Of a stretch of 64,000 nucleotides of DNA, positions 45,875 to 57,110 are shown piece by piece (positions within the stretch are counted from its first letter, which is position 1; each line of letters opens with the position of its first letter). A program made the position numbers and the translations under genes. The notes under the pieces were generated by a model that did not search any database, was not told the DNA's origin, and saw nothing but the letters and a program-made list of their open reading frames with translations. This stretch comes from Plotosus lineatus (lineage: Eukaryota; Chordata; Actinopteri; Siluriformes; Plotosidae): NCBI GenBank assembly GCA_024760905.1, contig CM045733.1, positions 20,905,001-20,969,000 on the forward strand. Reading direction: 5' to 3'.

Positions 45875-46613
45875 ATTTCTGACCAATCAATGTGATAGGC
45901 TTAGTACTGATGTATATGCCCAGCTGCCAGAGTTTTCTTTTGCTTTTGGTTCTTAATAAATTTTCACAGACAAAGGCATATTGTAAGTGCAGACAGTGTA
46001 TTTATCATGTGGACAACTATTTCTATTATGAGACACTAGTGCAAAGAGTGGAAGAAGGAACTAGAGATTATGGAGTGGAGAATGCTCATACATTACAATC
46101 TCTGTGCACCACACTGACCTTGAATCCTACATAACAGCTAATAAAAAGCTTTCCATAATTTATTTTTAAATCTGACGACCCAAGTTAATGACACTGGCTC
46201 TACTGTGTGTGCATCACACACTGTAACAGGAGGCACACCTGCCCTGTCAAATCCAGTTGAACAATGATATGCATAAAATCGCTCAAAGCAAGCTGCCAGA
46301 ATGGATGACTATGCGGTTGACTTTCAATATTATGAGGTTAATGTTATTAATGCTGTCCAACCCCACTATAATCTATGGTCATGAGCCCTTACTGGTAGTA
46401 ATAGGCGTGCAAATGCCATAAGACCCCAATTACAAATTATCGTGTCAGGGTTATACCTGGATAGTGTTTATTTACAAAAACATTCAGATGTACAGTATAA
46501 GCATTTGAGTGTATTTAGAGCAGAGTTAAAGGGGAGATATTAGAGATGTATTATTCATTTCTGTTGGACACTCTTGTGATTGGAAGCAGAAGGTCAGAAA
46601 TGACAATCATGGA

Positions 46614-46668
<55 letters not shown>

Positions 46669-47125
46669 ACCATGTGAATGTTACTTACTAATCATAAGAT
46701 TATCCATTTAAGAAAATTTGTCTCAACCCTTATAGCCTTAGTGCCTGTGGATTTTTGTTGAACTCCTTTCAAGTTCACAGAGATTAATTAATGTATGTGG
46801 GGATGTGAAGATAAATTAAAGACTACCAGAGGCAAATAGCTTTTTCTTTTTTGGAACATGTTTCCTGTATCTAAATAAACAGTCTTTTCCCACTATTCGT
46901 ATATACAGTACTCATATACATACACACGCATGCATGCACACATCCATCCATCCAAGCATCCATCCATACATACATACATAAATAATTGCAGTCTGAACAC
47001 TACTGTATTTTACTGTGTAAGCAGGAAATTTCAAAGTTGAATGTAAAATCTTGTCTAACCTGATTAACCTCTCTTGAATGTGTTCAAAATGCTTACTTTA
47101 TAATTCAAAGGATACAAATAATTAA
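45875..47125. other. unassigned stretch with a (GA)n tract
   Basis: Contains GA repeats at 46614-46666 and ACAT/CATC simple sequence at 46915-46985. Nothing else recognised. Confidence 0.4.
46614..46666. repeat. (GA)n microsatellite
   Basis: 53 bp of GA with one TA interruption. Confidence 0.97.
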
Positions 47126-47461
47126 TGAGTGGTGCAGTGTTGGCACATCTGCCTCAAAACATGATGCTGTTGGGTTCCAATTTTGTTCATCAAAAGGGCC
47201 ATTCCATGTGGACTTTGCATGCCTCCTTGTGATTGTGTGGGTACTTGTGATTGTTTGGTTTTCTCCAACATGACCAAAGACATGCACATTAGGCTAATTG
47301 GCTTTTCCAAATTGCCCCTAGATGTGAATGTGAATATTTTTGTCGCCACGCAATGTACTGGCGAACTATTCAGAATGTACCCTGCCTTCACCACAGTCAC
47401 CTAAAATCCAGCCTCACCATGACCCAAGTAAGATTAAACAGTTTGGCAAATGAATGAATAC
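47126..47461 (+). mobile_element. SINE-B copy
   Basis: GAGTGGTGCAGTGTTGGCAC head, degraded B box (TTGGGTTCCAATTTTG), CCATGTGGACTTTGCATGCC, TTCCAAATTGCCCCTAGATG, GTACTGGCGAACTATTCAGA, GATTAAACAGTTTGGCAAAT. Confidence 0.82.
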
Positions 47462-47861
47462 TTGATATGCATAGTTAGTATAACTCACAATAGCATTTTT
47501 CCGATTATGACCTTTACGAAAATTAACCTGAATGCAGCTTTACATGTTTTAATGTGACAGCAATATTTTGCATAAAACAAGTGAAAATGAGTAGAAACAC
47601 AAGAACTTGGTTGTCAAACCTCACTGGCAGATTTGCATTTTACAAGCTGATTTGCATTTCATGTATAGTTTGCATGGGTGTGCATAAAATCTTAGATGGA
47701 TGCAATCTTGATACGAAATAAGAATTCACAAGTAGTTTTTATGTGTACAATATATTTATAGCTATAACCCTCATACTCAAAGAAACATTCAGTCATACAC
47801 AAGACAATATGTTTATGCAGTTTCTCTGAATATATTATTAAGTATTAACAGATATAAAATG

Positions 47862-48241
47862 GGTGGCACAGTGATGAAATAGTTTGAAAGTTTTCCTCTC
47901 AGCAAGAAGGTCCTGGGTTCAGGTCCCTGGCTCGGATAAGACTGTTTCTGTGTGGAGTTTAAATGTTCCCCCAAGCTTGTGTGGGTACCATTTATATTAT
48001 ATGCTACAGTATATGCTGTATACTTATTACTTAATACATTTTTTTCTCAGTACATCTTTTCTCTTGGTGCCATTGTACTTATATTTACTTGCTTCTACTG
48101 ACTGGTCAACAATGGCCTGGCGACTTGTCCAGGGTGTAGTATGCTGTATGTAGGGATGTAGTATGCTGGTTGAGATGGGCACCAACTTCCCAACGACCCC
48201 GATTAGGATTAATCAGTTCAGAAAATGAATCAGTGAATGAA
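47862..48241 (+). mobile_element. SINE-B copy with unrelated middle
   Basis: GGTGGCACAGTGATGAAATA head, GTCCTGGGTTCAGGTCCC (B box), TTCTGTGTGGAGTTTAAATG, then AT-rich sequence, then GGCCTGGCGACTTGTCCAGG and GATTAGGATTAATCAGTTCA. Confidence 0.78.
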
Positions 48242-48465
48242 TACTAATAGTTACAATTCTCAAGATCACACAGTTGGGCATTTATTCATTTGTAGGCCTA
48301 CTTTGTCTGGTCTTGACCTCATATTTGTAAACACAGAAAAACACATGTTCAGAATGACAAACTTGATAGCCGTAAGAACCATCTAGGTTTTTGCTCATAA
48401 ACCCTCAACAAACATCTGAAAACTTGTAACTTATGAAAATCAGGACAAATTCTCAGTCAATACAC

Positions 48466-48817
48466 AGTCCATTCATTAATTTCCTGAGCCACTTAATGCT
48501 AATGAAGGTCACAGGGAGGCTGGTGGCCATCTCAGACAACTCTGGGGAAGGGTGCGGTACACCCTGGACATCTTGCCAGGCCATTGCAGGGACAACACTC
48601 ATAGGACCATTCACACCTAGGAGAGATTTGGAGCAGTCAATTAGTCTAGCGTGCATATTTTTGGATTGTGGGAGGAAATCGGAGTACCTGGAGAAAACCA
48701 TCACAAGCATGGAGAGAACATGAAAGCGCCACACAGAAACACCCAGGCTGAGAATTGAACCCAGGCCTTGGTGCTCTGAGACTGATGTGCTGACCACTAT
48801 GTCACTGTGTTGCCACT
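48466..48817 (-). mobile_element. SINE-B, near full length
   Basis: Reverse: CCATTCATTAATTTCCTGAG, GGTACACCCTGGACATCTTG, TTTTTGGATTGTGGGAGGAA, GAATTGAACCCAGGCC (reverse B box), GACCACTATGTCACTGTGTT. Confidence 0.87.
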
Positions 48818-48883
48818 CAATATGCAATATGTTTTCATTTACATACTGCACATTATAGGTATATGATTTACACTTTTTACACC

Positions 48884-49161
48884 CGAGCCACAGTGGTTCA
48901 TCAGGCCGGTGCTTATCCCCGGTTTCCGTAGCGTGAAGCAACCAGGAGTTCAACTCCTCCTGGATGGGACGCTAGTCCATCGCAGGTTACCTTCCCAGTA
49001 TATTTTTACTTGTACCCATTTATACTGCTGGGAGAACAGAGGCACACTTGTGGTTAAGACCTTGCCCAGGGGTCTTAGTACAGTGAGGGTCTAACTGGGA
49101 TTTGAACACACACCCTCCTGATCATGAGCGGAGCACCCTGACCACTACGCCACCGGTCCCA
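48884..49161 (-). mobile_element. SINE-D copy, full length
   Basis: On the minus strand: GGGACCGGTGGCGTAGTGGT (A box TGGCGTAGTGG), B-box-like GTGTGTTCAAATCCCAG, TCTTAACCACAAGTGTGCCT, then GGTAACCTGCGATGGACTAG, GGTTGCTTCACGCTACGGAA. Good match to the copy at 20570. Confidence 0.78.
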
Positions 49162-49480
49162 CAACTGTGCATTAAAGGCTATAGAATAATACACTGTGCC
49201 TCAGTTTAGCATATGAATGCAATTTCTCCAAAATTTGGACACACCTGTTTGCTCCAGTCTCAAAAGGATATTTTTACTGGAGTCACCAAGCAATACTTCG
49301 ACTTGCGAGTGTCCCTTATAATGAATTTTCCATGATATGATATTTGATCCCACCAAAAATATGCCCCGTCCAACGAGCAAAAATTTGATTTACAAGCTCT
49401 GCTGGGGAAATGGCTTTTCCAAGCTGATTAGCCTCGTATTCTTCCGCATGTCTTCCGCCATGCTCCAAGAATGTCTTGTG

Positions 49481-49620
49481 CAGTGCTTCTCAATTATTTT
49501 CTGGCTAGTCTGGGAACACCTCGGTACGTCCGCGAAAGAGCTAAAGGAAACGGTTGGGGAGAGGGATGTCTGGACGTCATTGCTTAGTCTACAGCCACCA
49601 CGACCTGACGCTGGATTAAA

Positions 49621-49624
<4 letters not shown>
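49481..49624 (+). mobile_element. chimaera of a hAT terminus and the LINE-E 3' end
   Basis: CAGTGCTTCTCAATTATTTT at 49481 looks like a hAT terminus. At 49502 the sequence becomes LINE-E C-terminus (LVWEHLGTSAKELKETVGER, DVWTSLLSLQPPRPDAGLKG) and stays so to 49624. These 123 bp match 52136-52258 with about one difference. Confidence 0.75.

Positions 49625-49663
<39 letters not shown>
49623..49663. repeat. (GAT)n trinucleotide repeat
   Basis: About 40 bp of GAT starting at the LINE-E end. Confidence 0.97.
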
Positions 49664-50121
49664 CATTCAAACACTGCATCTGTGGTGGTCTTTCTTGGCA
49701 TGAAATGAAACTGTTGTTCACAAATGCCGACCACTGCCCTTAGTCTAGCTTCCACTATTGTTCCCTATAACTTCATCGTATGGCTCATCAACTTTATCCC
49801 TCTGTATATACCACAACTCTGCACATCTCCCTTGTTCTTAAAAATGGGCACCATCACACTTCTCCTTCATTCCTCTGGCATCCTCTCACTCTCTAAGACC
49901 TTGTTGAATGTTCTTGTCAGGAAATCGACTGCTACCTCTCCTAGACACTTCCATACCTCCACTGGTATGTCATCAGGACCAACTGCCTTTCCATTTTTTA
50001 TCCTCTTCAATGCCCTCCTCACTTCACCCTTACTAATCTTTGCTACTTCTTGGTCCTCAACAGTCAGCTCTTCTACTCTTTTTTCTCACTCATTTTTCTC
50101 ATTCATCAGCTCTTCAAAGTA

Positions 50122-50688
50122 CTATTTCCATCTTCCCAGCACACTTCTGCCATCAGTCCATACATTTCCCTCTCTGTCCTTAATCACTGTAACTTGCTGC
50201 ACGTCCTTCCCATCTCTATTTCTCTGCTGTGCCAACTTGTATAAATCATTTTCTCCCTCTTTACTTTCCAACCGAGCATACAAGTCATCATACACCCTCT
50301 GTTTGGCCTTTGACACTGCTACCTTTGCCTTACGCTGTGTCTCCCTGTACTCCTGTTTACTCTCTTCAGTCCTCTCTATGTCCCACTTCTTCTTAGCTAA
50401 CCTCTTCCTTTGTACACACTCCTGCACTTCCTCATTCCACCACCAAGTCTCCCTATCTCCTCTCCTTCCAGATGACACACCCAGTATTCTCCTACCTGTC
50501 TCCCTGATCACATTTGCTGTAGTTGTCCAGTCATCTGGAAGCACTTCCTGACCACCCAAAGCCATTTTCAACTCCTCCTTGAAGACAACAGGACACTCTT
50601 CCTTTTTCAGCTTCTCCCACTTTGTCTTCTGCTCTGCCTTTGCCTTCTTCATCTTCCTCACCATCAGCGTCATCCTGCACACCACCAT
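50122..50688 (-). pseudogene. RTE-like LINE linker protein segment
   Basis: A 188-codon frame with VVCRMTLMV at the endonuclease end, KTKWEKLKKEECPVVFKEEL, WWWNEEVQECVQRKRLAKKK and RNRDGKDVQQVTVIKDREGN. This is the charged helical region between endonuclease and RT in RTE-like LINEs. Open throughout, ending at RWK just before the RT. Confidence 0.87.
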
Positions 50689-50739
50689 CCTATGCTGTTT
50701 GGCAACACTCTCACCTGCTACTACTTTGCAGTCACTGAC

Positions 50740-50931
50740 TTAATTCACATTACATTGCCTACACAAGATGTAGTCTACCTGTGTGCTCATACCGCCGCTT
50801 TTATAAGTCACCATATGCTTCTGTGTCTTCTTGAAGAAAGTATTTACCACAGCCATCCCTTCCATCCTTTTTGCAAAATCTACTAACATCTGTCCTTCTG
50901 CATTCCTGTCCTGGATACCAAACCTGCCCAT
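50740..50931 (-). pseudogene. RTE-like LINE endonuclease C-terminus
   Basis: 63 codons: MGRFGIQDRNAEGQMLVDFA, VVNTFFKKTQ and SGGMSTQVDYILCR. The S-TQVDYIL motif is the conserved C-terminal block of the AP-type endonuclease. Confidence 0.85.
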
Positions 50932-50945
50932 TACTTCCTCGTCCC

Positions 50946-51228
50946 CTCAATTACATTAATAATAATCAATTATGTAATTATGTGTTATTATGAAATATTT
51001 ATTGTTTTTACGTATTTATCTTTAATACATTGGGTAAAATATGTGCTTGTGTCATGTTATACGAATTTGGGAGAGGGTTGGAACAGATTAATTGGTTTTC
51101 TATTGTTTCCTATGAAATTTTTTGTTTCATCTAACTAACATTTCGACTTACGAGCTTGCCCTCTGAATGGATTAATTTAGTAAATAAAGTCGAGGTTACA
51201 CTGTACTTTGTAATTTGCAAAATTTTAA
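50946..51228. other. AT-rich stretch with a mariner-like right terminus
   Basis: ATTTCGACTTACGAGC near 51142 and GTCGAGGTTACACTG ending at 51203 resemble a mariner/Tigger right end. CTTCGACTTGCGAGTGTCCC at 49296-49315 could be the left partner. Confidence 0.4.
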
Positions 51229-51230
51229 AG

Positions 51231-51597
51231 GTGGCATCGTGGCATAAGGTTTAGCACATCTGCCTCACAAATTGAAGGTCCTTTATCTGAGTTCCTGACT
51301 CAGCAAAGGCATTTTTGACTGGAGTTTGCATGTTCTTCCCATGCTTGAATAGTTTTCCTCTGAGTACTTTGGTTTCCTCCCCTAGACCAGAGGCATGCAT
51401 ATTAGATTTGACTGTTCCAAATTGCCCATAGGTGTGAGTATGAGTGTGAATGAAGGTGTACAATAATATGCCCTGTGACTGTCTGGCAAGGTGTTCAGTG
51501 TGCACCCTACCTTCATCCAATGTTGATTGAGATAGGCTCCAGCCTCCCCTGCGGCCTTAGTAGGATTATGTAGTGTAGCAAATGAATGAATAAATGA
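51231..51597 (+). mobile_element. SINE-B, near full length
   Basis: GGTGGCATCGTGGCATAAGG head, TCTGCCTCACAAATTGAAGG, TGGAGTTTGCATGTTCTTCC, TTCCAAATTGCCCATAGGTG, GGCTCCAGCCTCCCCTGCGG, GCAAATGAATGAATAAATGA tail. Confidence 0.87.
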
Positions 51598-51719
51598 AAA
51601 ATATTACTTTGTAAATTCATGTTGCATGTTGTTATCATTTTTCATAATTATTTCAAGAAAATCTTTACAGAAAAATAAAAATCACATACTTATGTGTGCT
51701 GATATAATGTGGAATTTTT

Positions 51720-52258
51720 CTGTCCAGATGTGTTTTGTGGATTTAGAAAAGGCTTTTGACCGTCCCTTGGGCTATCTTGTGGGGTGTGCTCTGGGAGTAC
51801 AGTGTACCGGACCTGTTGCTACAGGCCATTCAGTCTCTGTATCACCAGAGCCAGAGCTTGGTTTGCATTGATAACAACAGGTCGAATTTGTTTCCGGTGA
51901 GGGTTGGAGTCTACCAAGACTGTTCTTTGCCACTGATTTTGTTCATAACTGCTCTGTCATTCGAGAGGAGCTCAGAGTAGAGCCACAGCTCCTCCATATT
52001 GAGAAGCCAGTTAAGGTGCCTTGGGCACCTGGTTAGAATGTTTCCTGAACGCTACCTGGTGTGGTATTTTGGGCATGTCCAACTGTGAAGAGACCTCGAG
52101 GTTGACCCAGAAAACACTCGAGAGATTATCTCTCTTGGCTAGTCTGGGAACACCTCGGTATGTCCGCGAAAGAGCTAAAGGAAACGGTTGGGGAGAGGGA
52201 TGTCTGGACGTCATTGCTTAGTCTACAGCCACCACGACCTGACGCTGGATTAAAAGGA
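51720..52258 (+). mobile_element. LINE-E copy with internal deletion
   Basis: RT segment MCFVDLEKAFDR (51729-51764), VSPEPELG, PVRVGVYQD and SLPLILF runs to about 51955. It then jumps to the C-terminal domain (ERSSELRVEPQLLHIEK) and ends KETVGERDVWTSLLSLQPPR, DAGLKG. The catalytic FADD box lies in the deleted part. Confidence 0.82.
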
Positions 52259-52277
52259 AGATGATGATGAAGATGAA

Positions 52278-52336
<59 letters not shown>

Positions 52337-52342
52337 CGACGA
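52256..52342. repeat. (GAT)n trinucleotide repeat
   Basis: About 85 bp of GAT with a few GAA and GAC units, beginning at the LINE-E 3' end. Confidence 0.97.
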
Positions 52343-52941
52343 CATTCAAATATGAAGGTTTATGACCATATGCACATTTGCAGTGGTAATTCAGAGGATG
52401 CTATAAAATGAGACAAAGCAGGAATGGGTTAGCTCATGTAAATAAGACTGTATGTTCTCTGTGTGAGATAAAGAAATACAGACTGCTTTATTCACTGGAT
52501 TGAAGATTTCTGGTGGGTGGGAAATGGAAAAGATGATGCCAGTTTGTGCTGCTAGAGTGCATGTAATATGATTACACTTTGCATAGGCAACCTGCTTTAA
52601 GGTCACCCCGATTTTTGAAATATGGGCTTTTTTAAACACCTCCTGAAATTGTTCCTCCTTTTTTGTTCTTGCTGTTTTAACCTGCAATAAGAAAGCACTG
52701 AAGGCAAATGTAATTTCTATTTGACATGCAATTATGTGTAAGAAATAGTCCAGTAAATATATTTATTTCCACATAATCTCAAGACATCACATACTATCTG
52801 TGACAATCTGTATGTACATGTATTGTTGTATAATTTTAACATGCTTTCTTGTACTGAGGAGGAAAAATAACTGAATGTTGAGTCTAAATACAATTACTAA
52901 TATTAACACTTCTTCTTCTTCTACTACTACTAATAATAATA
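52343..52941. other. unassigned stretch
   Basis: No gene or repeat recognised except TTC/TAC/AAT simple sequence at 52910-52940. Confidence 0.4.
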
Positions 52942-53075
52942 CAGGGATCCCTCACTTTCCGTGGTTAATTGGAATGCTATTCAATGTTATAAATGCTTAG
53001 AAGAACAATTAAACATTCAAAAATAATGCATAAGATGTAAATAAAATATAAATACACACACACATACACATGCGT

Positions 53076-53126
<51 letters not shown>

Positions 53127-53392
53127 TGTGCATGCATGCATCAGATGCACGACTCATAAAAATGTAAGTAGTTTTGATGAGAGGTTATGGGTTGTTTTTG
53201 ATTGTTTGGGCTTTTTTTTTTTAATTTAATTTAATTTTTTGCATAATTTGCCTTGTTTTGTGGCATTTTCCTTAACCTTTCCCCCTATTTTTCCTTAACT
53301 TACTTATTTTTTAATTCAATGAATCTTTTTTTAAAAAATCACGATGCACTAAGGTTGCATGAATTAAAGCGGGAAGTAGCGAGGAATCCCTG
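52942..53392 (+). mobile_element. MITE-C copy 3, internally deleted
   Basis: CAGGGATCCCTCACTTTCCG to GAGGAATCCCTG with TA on both sides (52940-52941, 53393-53394). 451 bp. The GATCCCCCG and G-run part is deleted after GGTTAATTGG. A CA tract (53053-53124) sits in the middle. Confidence 0.87.
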
Positions 53393-53609
53393 TATTATAT
53401 TAGGTTGCAGCAACAGCCTAATTGTGAGCTGGCCTCACACTAGATTGAATGCTAACTTTTGGATTAAATATTGAAAATAGTTTTCTTAATTATTATCTTA
53501 TCTCACTTACAGCGGCTTTTATTTCTAATATAATCACTTTGCCACACAATCACATTAAGCATATTGTACATGAACTACACAGAATTTTGCTCATAATCTT
53601 CCAGAATAA

Positions 53610-53830
53610 TAGTCCGGTTTCCTCCCATAAGTCCAAAAACTACACGCAGTAAGTTGATTGGCTGTTCCAACTCGCCCATAGGCGTGAGCGTGAGTATGAA
53701 TGGTTGTGTAAGTGTTGGCCCTGTGATGGCCTGGCGAGCTGTCCAGTGTGTGCCCCGGAGTCAGCTGAGATGGGCGCCAGCCTCCTTGCGATCCTAACTG
53801 GGATTAAGCAGTTCAGAAAATGAATGAATA
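53610..53830 (+). mobile_element. SINE-B tail half
   Basis: AGTCCGGTTTCCTCCCATAA, GATTGGCTGTTCCAACTCGC, GGCCCTGTGATGGCCTGGCG, GATGGGCGCCAGCCTCCTTG, GGATTAAGCAGTTCAGAAAA. The head is missing. Confidence 0.86.
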
Positions 53831-54185
53831 ACTAGGAATAAGTCCATAAACAAAATATGTAGATCATCAACTTATAGCAGTGACAACGATAAGAACTTTT
53901 TAAAAATTAAAATTGAAAATATCAGGTAAACTATTGGTTCCTGAAATTTAAAGACAGATATGTAAGTAACAAAAAAACAATAAATAATAATATACTCTAA
54001 ACAGATCCGCAACTATAGTGTCAACAGCATTCAAAAGACAAACCAATCTTAATTTCCTCATCAATCATCAACCTGTGTGCTTGATCCAGTATCTACATGT
54101 TTCTGTAAACAAATGTTATCAGAAGTGATCAACTCTTTATTAAATCTAATTAATTTTTCCTTTAGCACTGGTTCTGTACCTAAAG

Positions 54186-54456
54186 CAGGGATGTCAAACT
54201 CATGCCACAAAGGGCCATGTGGCTGTAGGTTTTTAGTTTCAACCAAGCAGCAGCACACCTGACTCGCACGTTTAAACAATTTGATTCTTCGGGCAGTTTA
54301 TTGGTCAGTCTGTGTGTGCTGTACAGAGAGAGGTCAATCAACTGCCTGAAGACTCAGATTAGTTGTTTAAATGAGCCAAGCCAGGTGTGCTTCTGCTTGG
54401 TTGAAACAAAAACTTGCAGCCACATGGCCCTTTGTGGCATGAGTTTAACACCTGTG
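54186..54456. mobile_element. hAT MITE with long inverted repeats, 271 bp
   Basis: Starts CAGGGATGTCAAACTCATGC and ends in the inverse of CACAGGTGTTAAACTCATGC. ACCTAAAG (54178-54185) and ACTTAAAG (54457-54464) form an 8-bp duplication with one mismatch. The two halves are complementary for roughly 100 bp (GTTTCAACCAAGCAG on the left, inverted on the right), so it is nearly one hairpin. Confidence 0.9.
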
Positions 54457-54807
54457 ACTTAAAGCCTTTAAACTAGCAGTTATCAAACTTCTGATGAGAA
54501 AAGCTGATCTCAACCCATATCAGCTGTACAACTATAGAAAAATATAAAACCTCCCTTTAATCTCTAAGATTTTAGAAAAAGCTGTAGCGCAGCAGTTATG
54601 TTCATATCTTTGGAGAAATAACATTCACAAAATTTATCAATCAGGTTTTAGGCCTTATCGTAGCACAGAGACAGAACTTGTTAAGGTGGTAAATGATCTA
54701 CTGGTGGACTCTAACCATGGATGTGTCTCCCTGCTTTTGTTACTTGACCTTCATGCAGTCTTTGGCACTATTGAACAAACCTTGACAGATTAGAAAATAT
54801 TGGAATA

Positions 54808-55635
54808 CAGTGATTTCTCGCTACTTCATGCTTCAGTTTCTGTGGCTTCAGTGCTTCGCAGGTTTTTCAAAAATATTAATCTAAAAATACAAAAATAAAG
54901 AAATTAAGGAAAAAGCTGCAAAACAAGGCCAATTATCGAAAAAAACCCAAAACAAACAAAAACAAAACACCAACCCAAAACCTCCCATCACAACTACTTA
55001 TATTTTTATGTGAGGTGTGCATCTGTGTGTGCGTGCACGTTTGTATGTGTGTGTATTTATATTTCATTTACATCTTATGCATTATATTTGAATGTTTAAT
55101 TGTTATTGTAAGCATTTATAGCGTTGAATATGTTCAGTTCATTTTCTGAAATTGCTTAATTCTAATTAGGGTCACAGAGAGGCTGGCGCCCATCCCAGCC
55201 AACTGCGGGCGAAGGCAGCGTACACCCTGGACAGCTCGCCAGGCCATCGCAGGGCGGAAACATGCTGATGGTTTTGCAGCCTACTCTTGTCGAAAGTCAG
55301 CAATGGTTCTTTTACATGTCTCTCACCATAGACAGTGAGAGACATGGCCGGCCTTTGATAACCCAGTCAGCTGCACTTGGGGGAGGTGACAATCTTGCGG
55401 AGAGTAGGACTCGAACCCCCAACCTTTGGATCAGCGATCCAGCACCCTATACCACTAGACCACCACTGCCCCACGGTGAATATATATTTATTGTTATTAT
55501 ACACATATATACATGTAAGTATATACCAGCCGGGGGGGGGGGGGGGGGGGGTCAATCCTACTTCGCGGAAATCGGCGGTCGCAGGGGGGGATCTCGGTCC
55601 ACAATAACCACAGAAAGTGAGGGAGTATACCCTGT
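54808..55635 (-). mobile_element. MITE-C copy 4, split by SINE-A2
   Basis: Starts CAGTGATTTCTCGCTACTTC after TA (54806-54807). It contains CCAAAACCTCCCATCACAAC, a G20 run (55532-55551), GGGGGGATCTCGGTCCACAA and CACAGAAAGTGAGGGAG. The right end is altered (GTATACCCTGT). About 476 bp without the SINE. It lies inside LINE-F. Confidence 0.85.
55132..55474 (-). mobile_element. SINE-A2, full length
   Basis: Reverse: CTTAATTCTAATTAGGGTCA, GGCTGGCGCCCATCCCAGCC, GCCAGGCCATCGCAGGGCGG, body AAGTCAGCAATGGTTCTTTT, reverse B box GGACTCGAACC and reverse A box CCACTAGACCA. GTTGAATAT (55123-55131) and GGTGAATAT (55475-55483) flank it, 8 of 9 alike. Confidence 0.92.
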
Positions 55636-56365
55636 CCAATACCCTGTATTTGAGTTAAGGTAATGGTCGTCTCCTGGTTTAAAAATTATTTAACTGACCA
55701 TTATCAGTTTATAAAGGTAACTGGCGATTTCTCTGTATGTTCTAATGCTAAGTTTCTTGTTTCACAAGGTTCTGTCCGAGGCCTGCTGCTTTTCATTCAG
55801 CCTTCTTTCATCTCAGGAATATTGCTAAAATAAGAAATATGATGTCACTGCATGAAGCATAAAAATGTGTTCACGCCACTGTGATTTCTAGATTTAATTA
55901 TTGTAATGTGTTACTGTCTAGATGTTGTAATTGGTACATAAACGAGCTCCAGTTAGTCCAGAATGCAGCGTCAAGAGTCCTCACTAGAACCAAAAGACAC
56001 GAGCATATCACCCTGATCTTATTTACACTGCACTGGCTCCTGGTTAAATTTTGAATCAAATATAAAATACTACTTTTAACCTAAAAAGCACTTAATGGCC
56101 TTTTGACACATTATCTGCTTTATATGCATTATATGCTGTTGCTCCTCACGCTACATGCTCATTGACAGTAGAGTGGTAGATCACCCAAAGTCACAGGGTG
56201 CCTTCATATCTGCCTTCCTTCTGGCTCTCTCTCTCTCTCTCTCTCTCTTTTAGTTATGCTGCCATAGCCAGTCATGTCAGATTACCTGCTTGCACTCATA
56301 AATAAATAAATTCTTGTCTTCCCATTCAACTATAATGAGCATACCTTTACCCCCCCACCCCCCCC

Positions 56366-56376
56366 ACACACACATA

Positions 56377-56440
<64 letters not shown>
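56366..56440. repeat. (CA)n microsatellite
   Basis: 75 bp of CA after a C-rich run (56351-56365). It lies within the LINE-F 3' region. Confidence 0.98.
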
Positions 56441-56443
<3 letters not shown>

Positions 56444-56993
56444 TTTTGCTGGGATAAACATGCTTCTTTTTGGGTGCCATGATCCTGATCCTACTGCTTT
56501 GTGAGTTCTGTGGTCTATCCTGGTGTACTGATGCTATCTGGAGTTCTCATCTTGGAAGCCCCTCCCTCCTGCTGATGAAGATCTATTTGGACTTAAATGT
56601 GCACCCAAACTGTAAAAGATGACTTTTCACTGCTGGTGATATAAACTCATTTCCCACAATTATTTAGAACTTACAGTTGTGGTATACTCAACCGTAATAC
56701 ATTTTGTACTGTAGTGAAGTTTCTCGTACATGGTTTGTGTCTTTATGGATTCACCCAAATAAGGATGAGTTTTTCTTTTGGGCCTGGTTCCTCTCAAGGT
56801 TTCTTTCTCGCATCAACTGAGGGACTTTTTCCTTGTCATCGTTGTCATTAGGGATGTGTAGGGGCTGTAGAAAGGTTAAAAAAATGTTATACTTTGTAAA
56901 CTCCTACTTTTACTGTGTAAAGCTGCTTTGTGACAATGTCAATTGTAAAAAGTGCTCAACAAATCAAACTGAATTGAATTGAATTGAATAATG

Positions 56994-57052
56994 GTGAGAG
57001 AAGGAGCTTTGTACCATAAACCAGCAAAAAAAAATAAAAAATAGTGGTGGTG

Positions 57053-57110
<58 letters not shown>

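Larger units (their letters stand above)
49664..50945 (-). mobile_element. RTE-like LINE, endonuclease end to early RT
   Basis: On the minus strand, from 50931: endonuclease C-terminus (VVNTFFKKTQKHMVTYKSGG, STQVDYILCR), the linker (50688-50122), then the RT fingers (RRALKRIKNGKAVGPDDIPV, EWRRSVMVPIFKNKGDVQSC, REG-like GIYRGIKLMSH). It breaks off at TTTDAVFEC near 49664, before the palm. The catalytic RT and 3' end are missing here. Confidence 0.87.
54060..56993 (+). mobile_element. LINE-F (L2-like), split by two insertions
   Basis: After removing the hAT MITE (54186-54456) and MITE-C (54808-55635), the plus strand reads [52 protein letters not shown] and [13 protein letters not shown]. Then come the C-terminal domain (YINELQLVQNAASRVLTRT, HITLILFTLHWLL, KILLLT) and the 3' end GTAAAGCTGCTTTGTGACAA with a GAATT-repeat tail (56970-56993). 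CT (56225-56248) and CA (56366-56440) tracts expanded near the end. Confidence 0.82.

Noticed and set aside
49724..50551. 275-codon plus-strand frame rich in Ser, Leu and Phe
   Set aside because: It is antisense to the RTE-like LINE linker and fingers, whose minus-strand frames carry real motifs.
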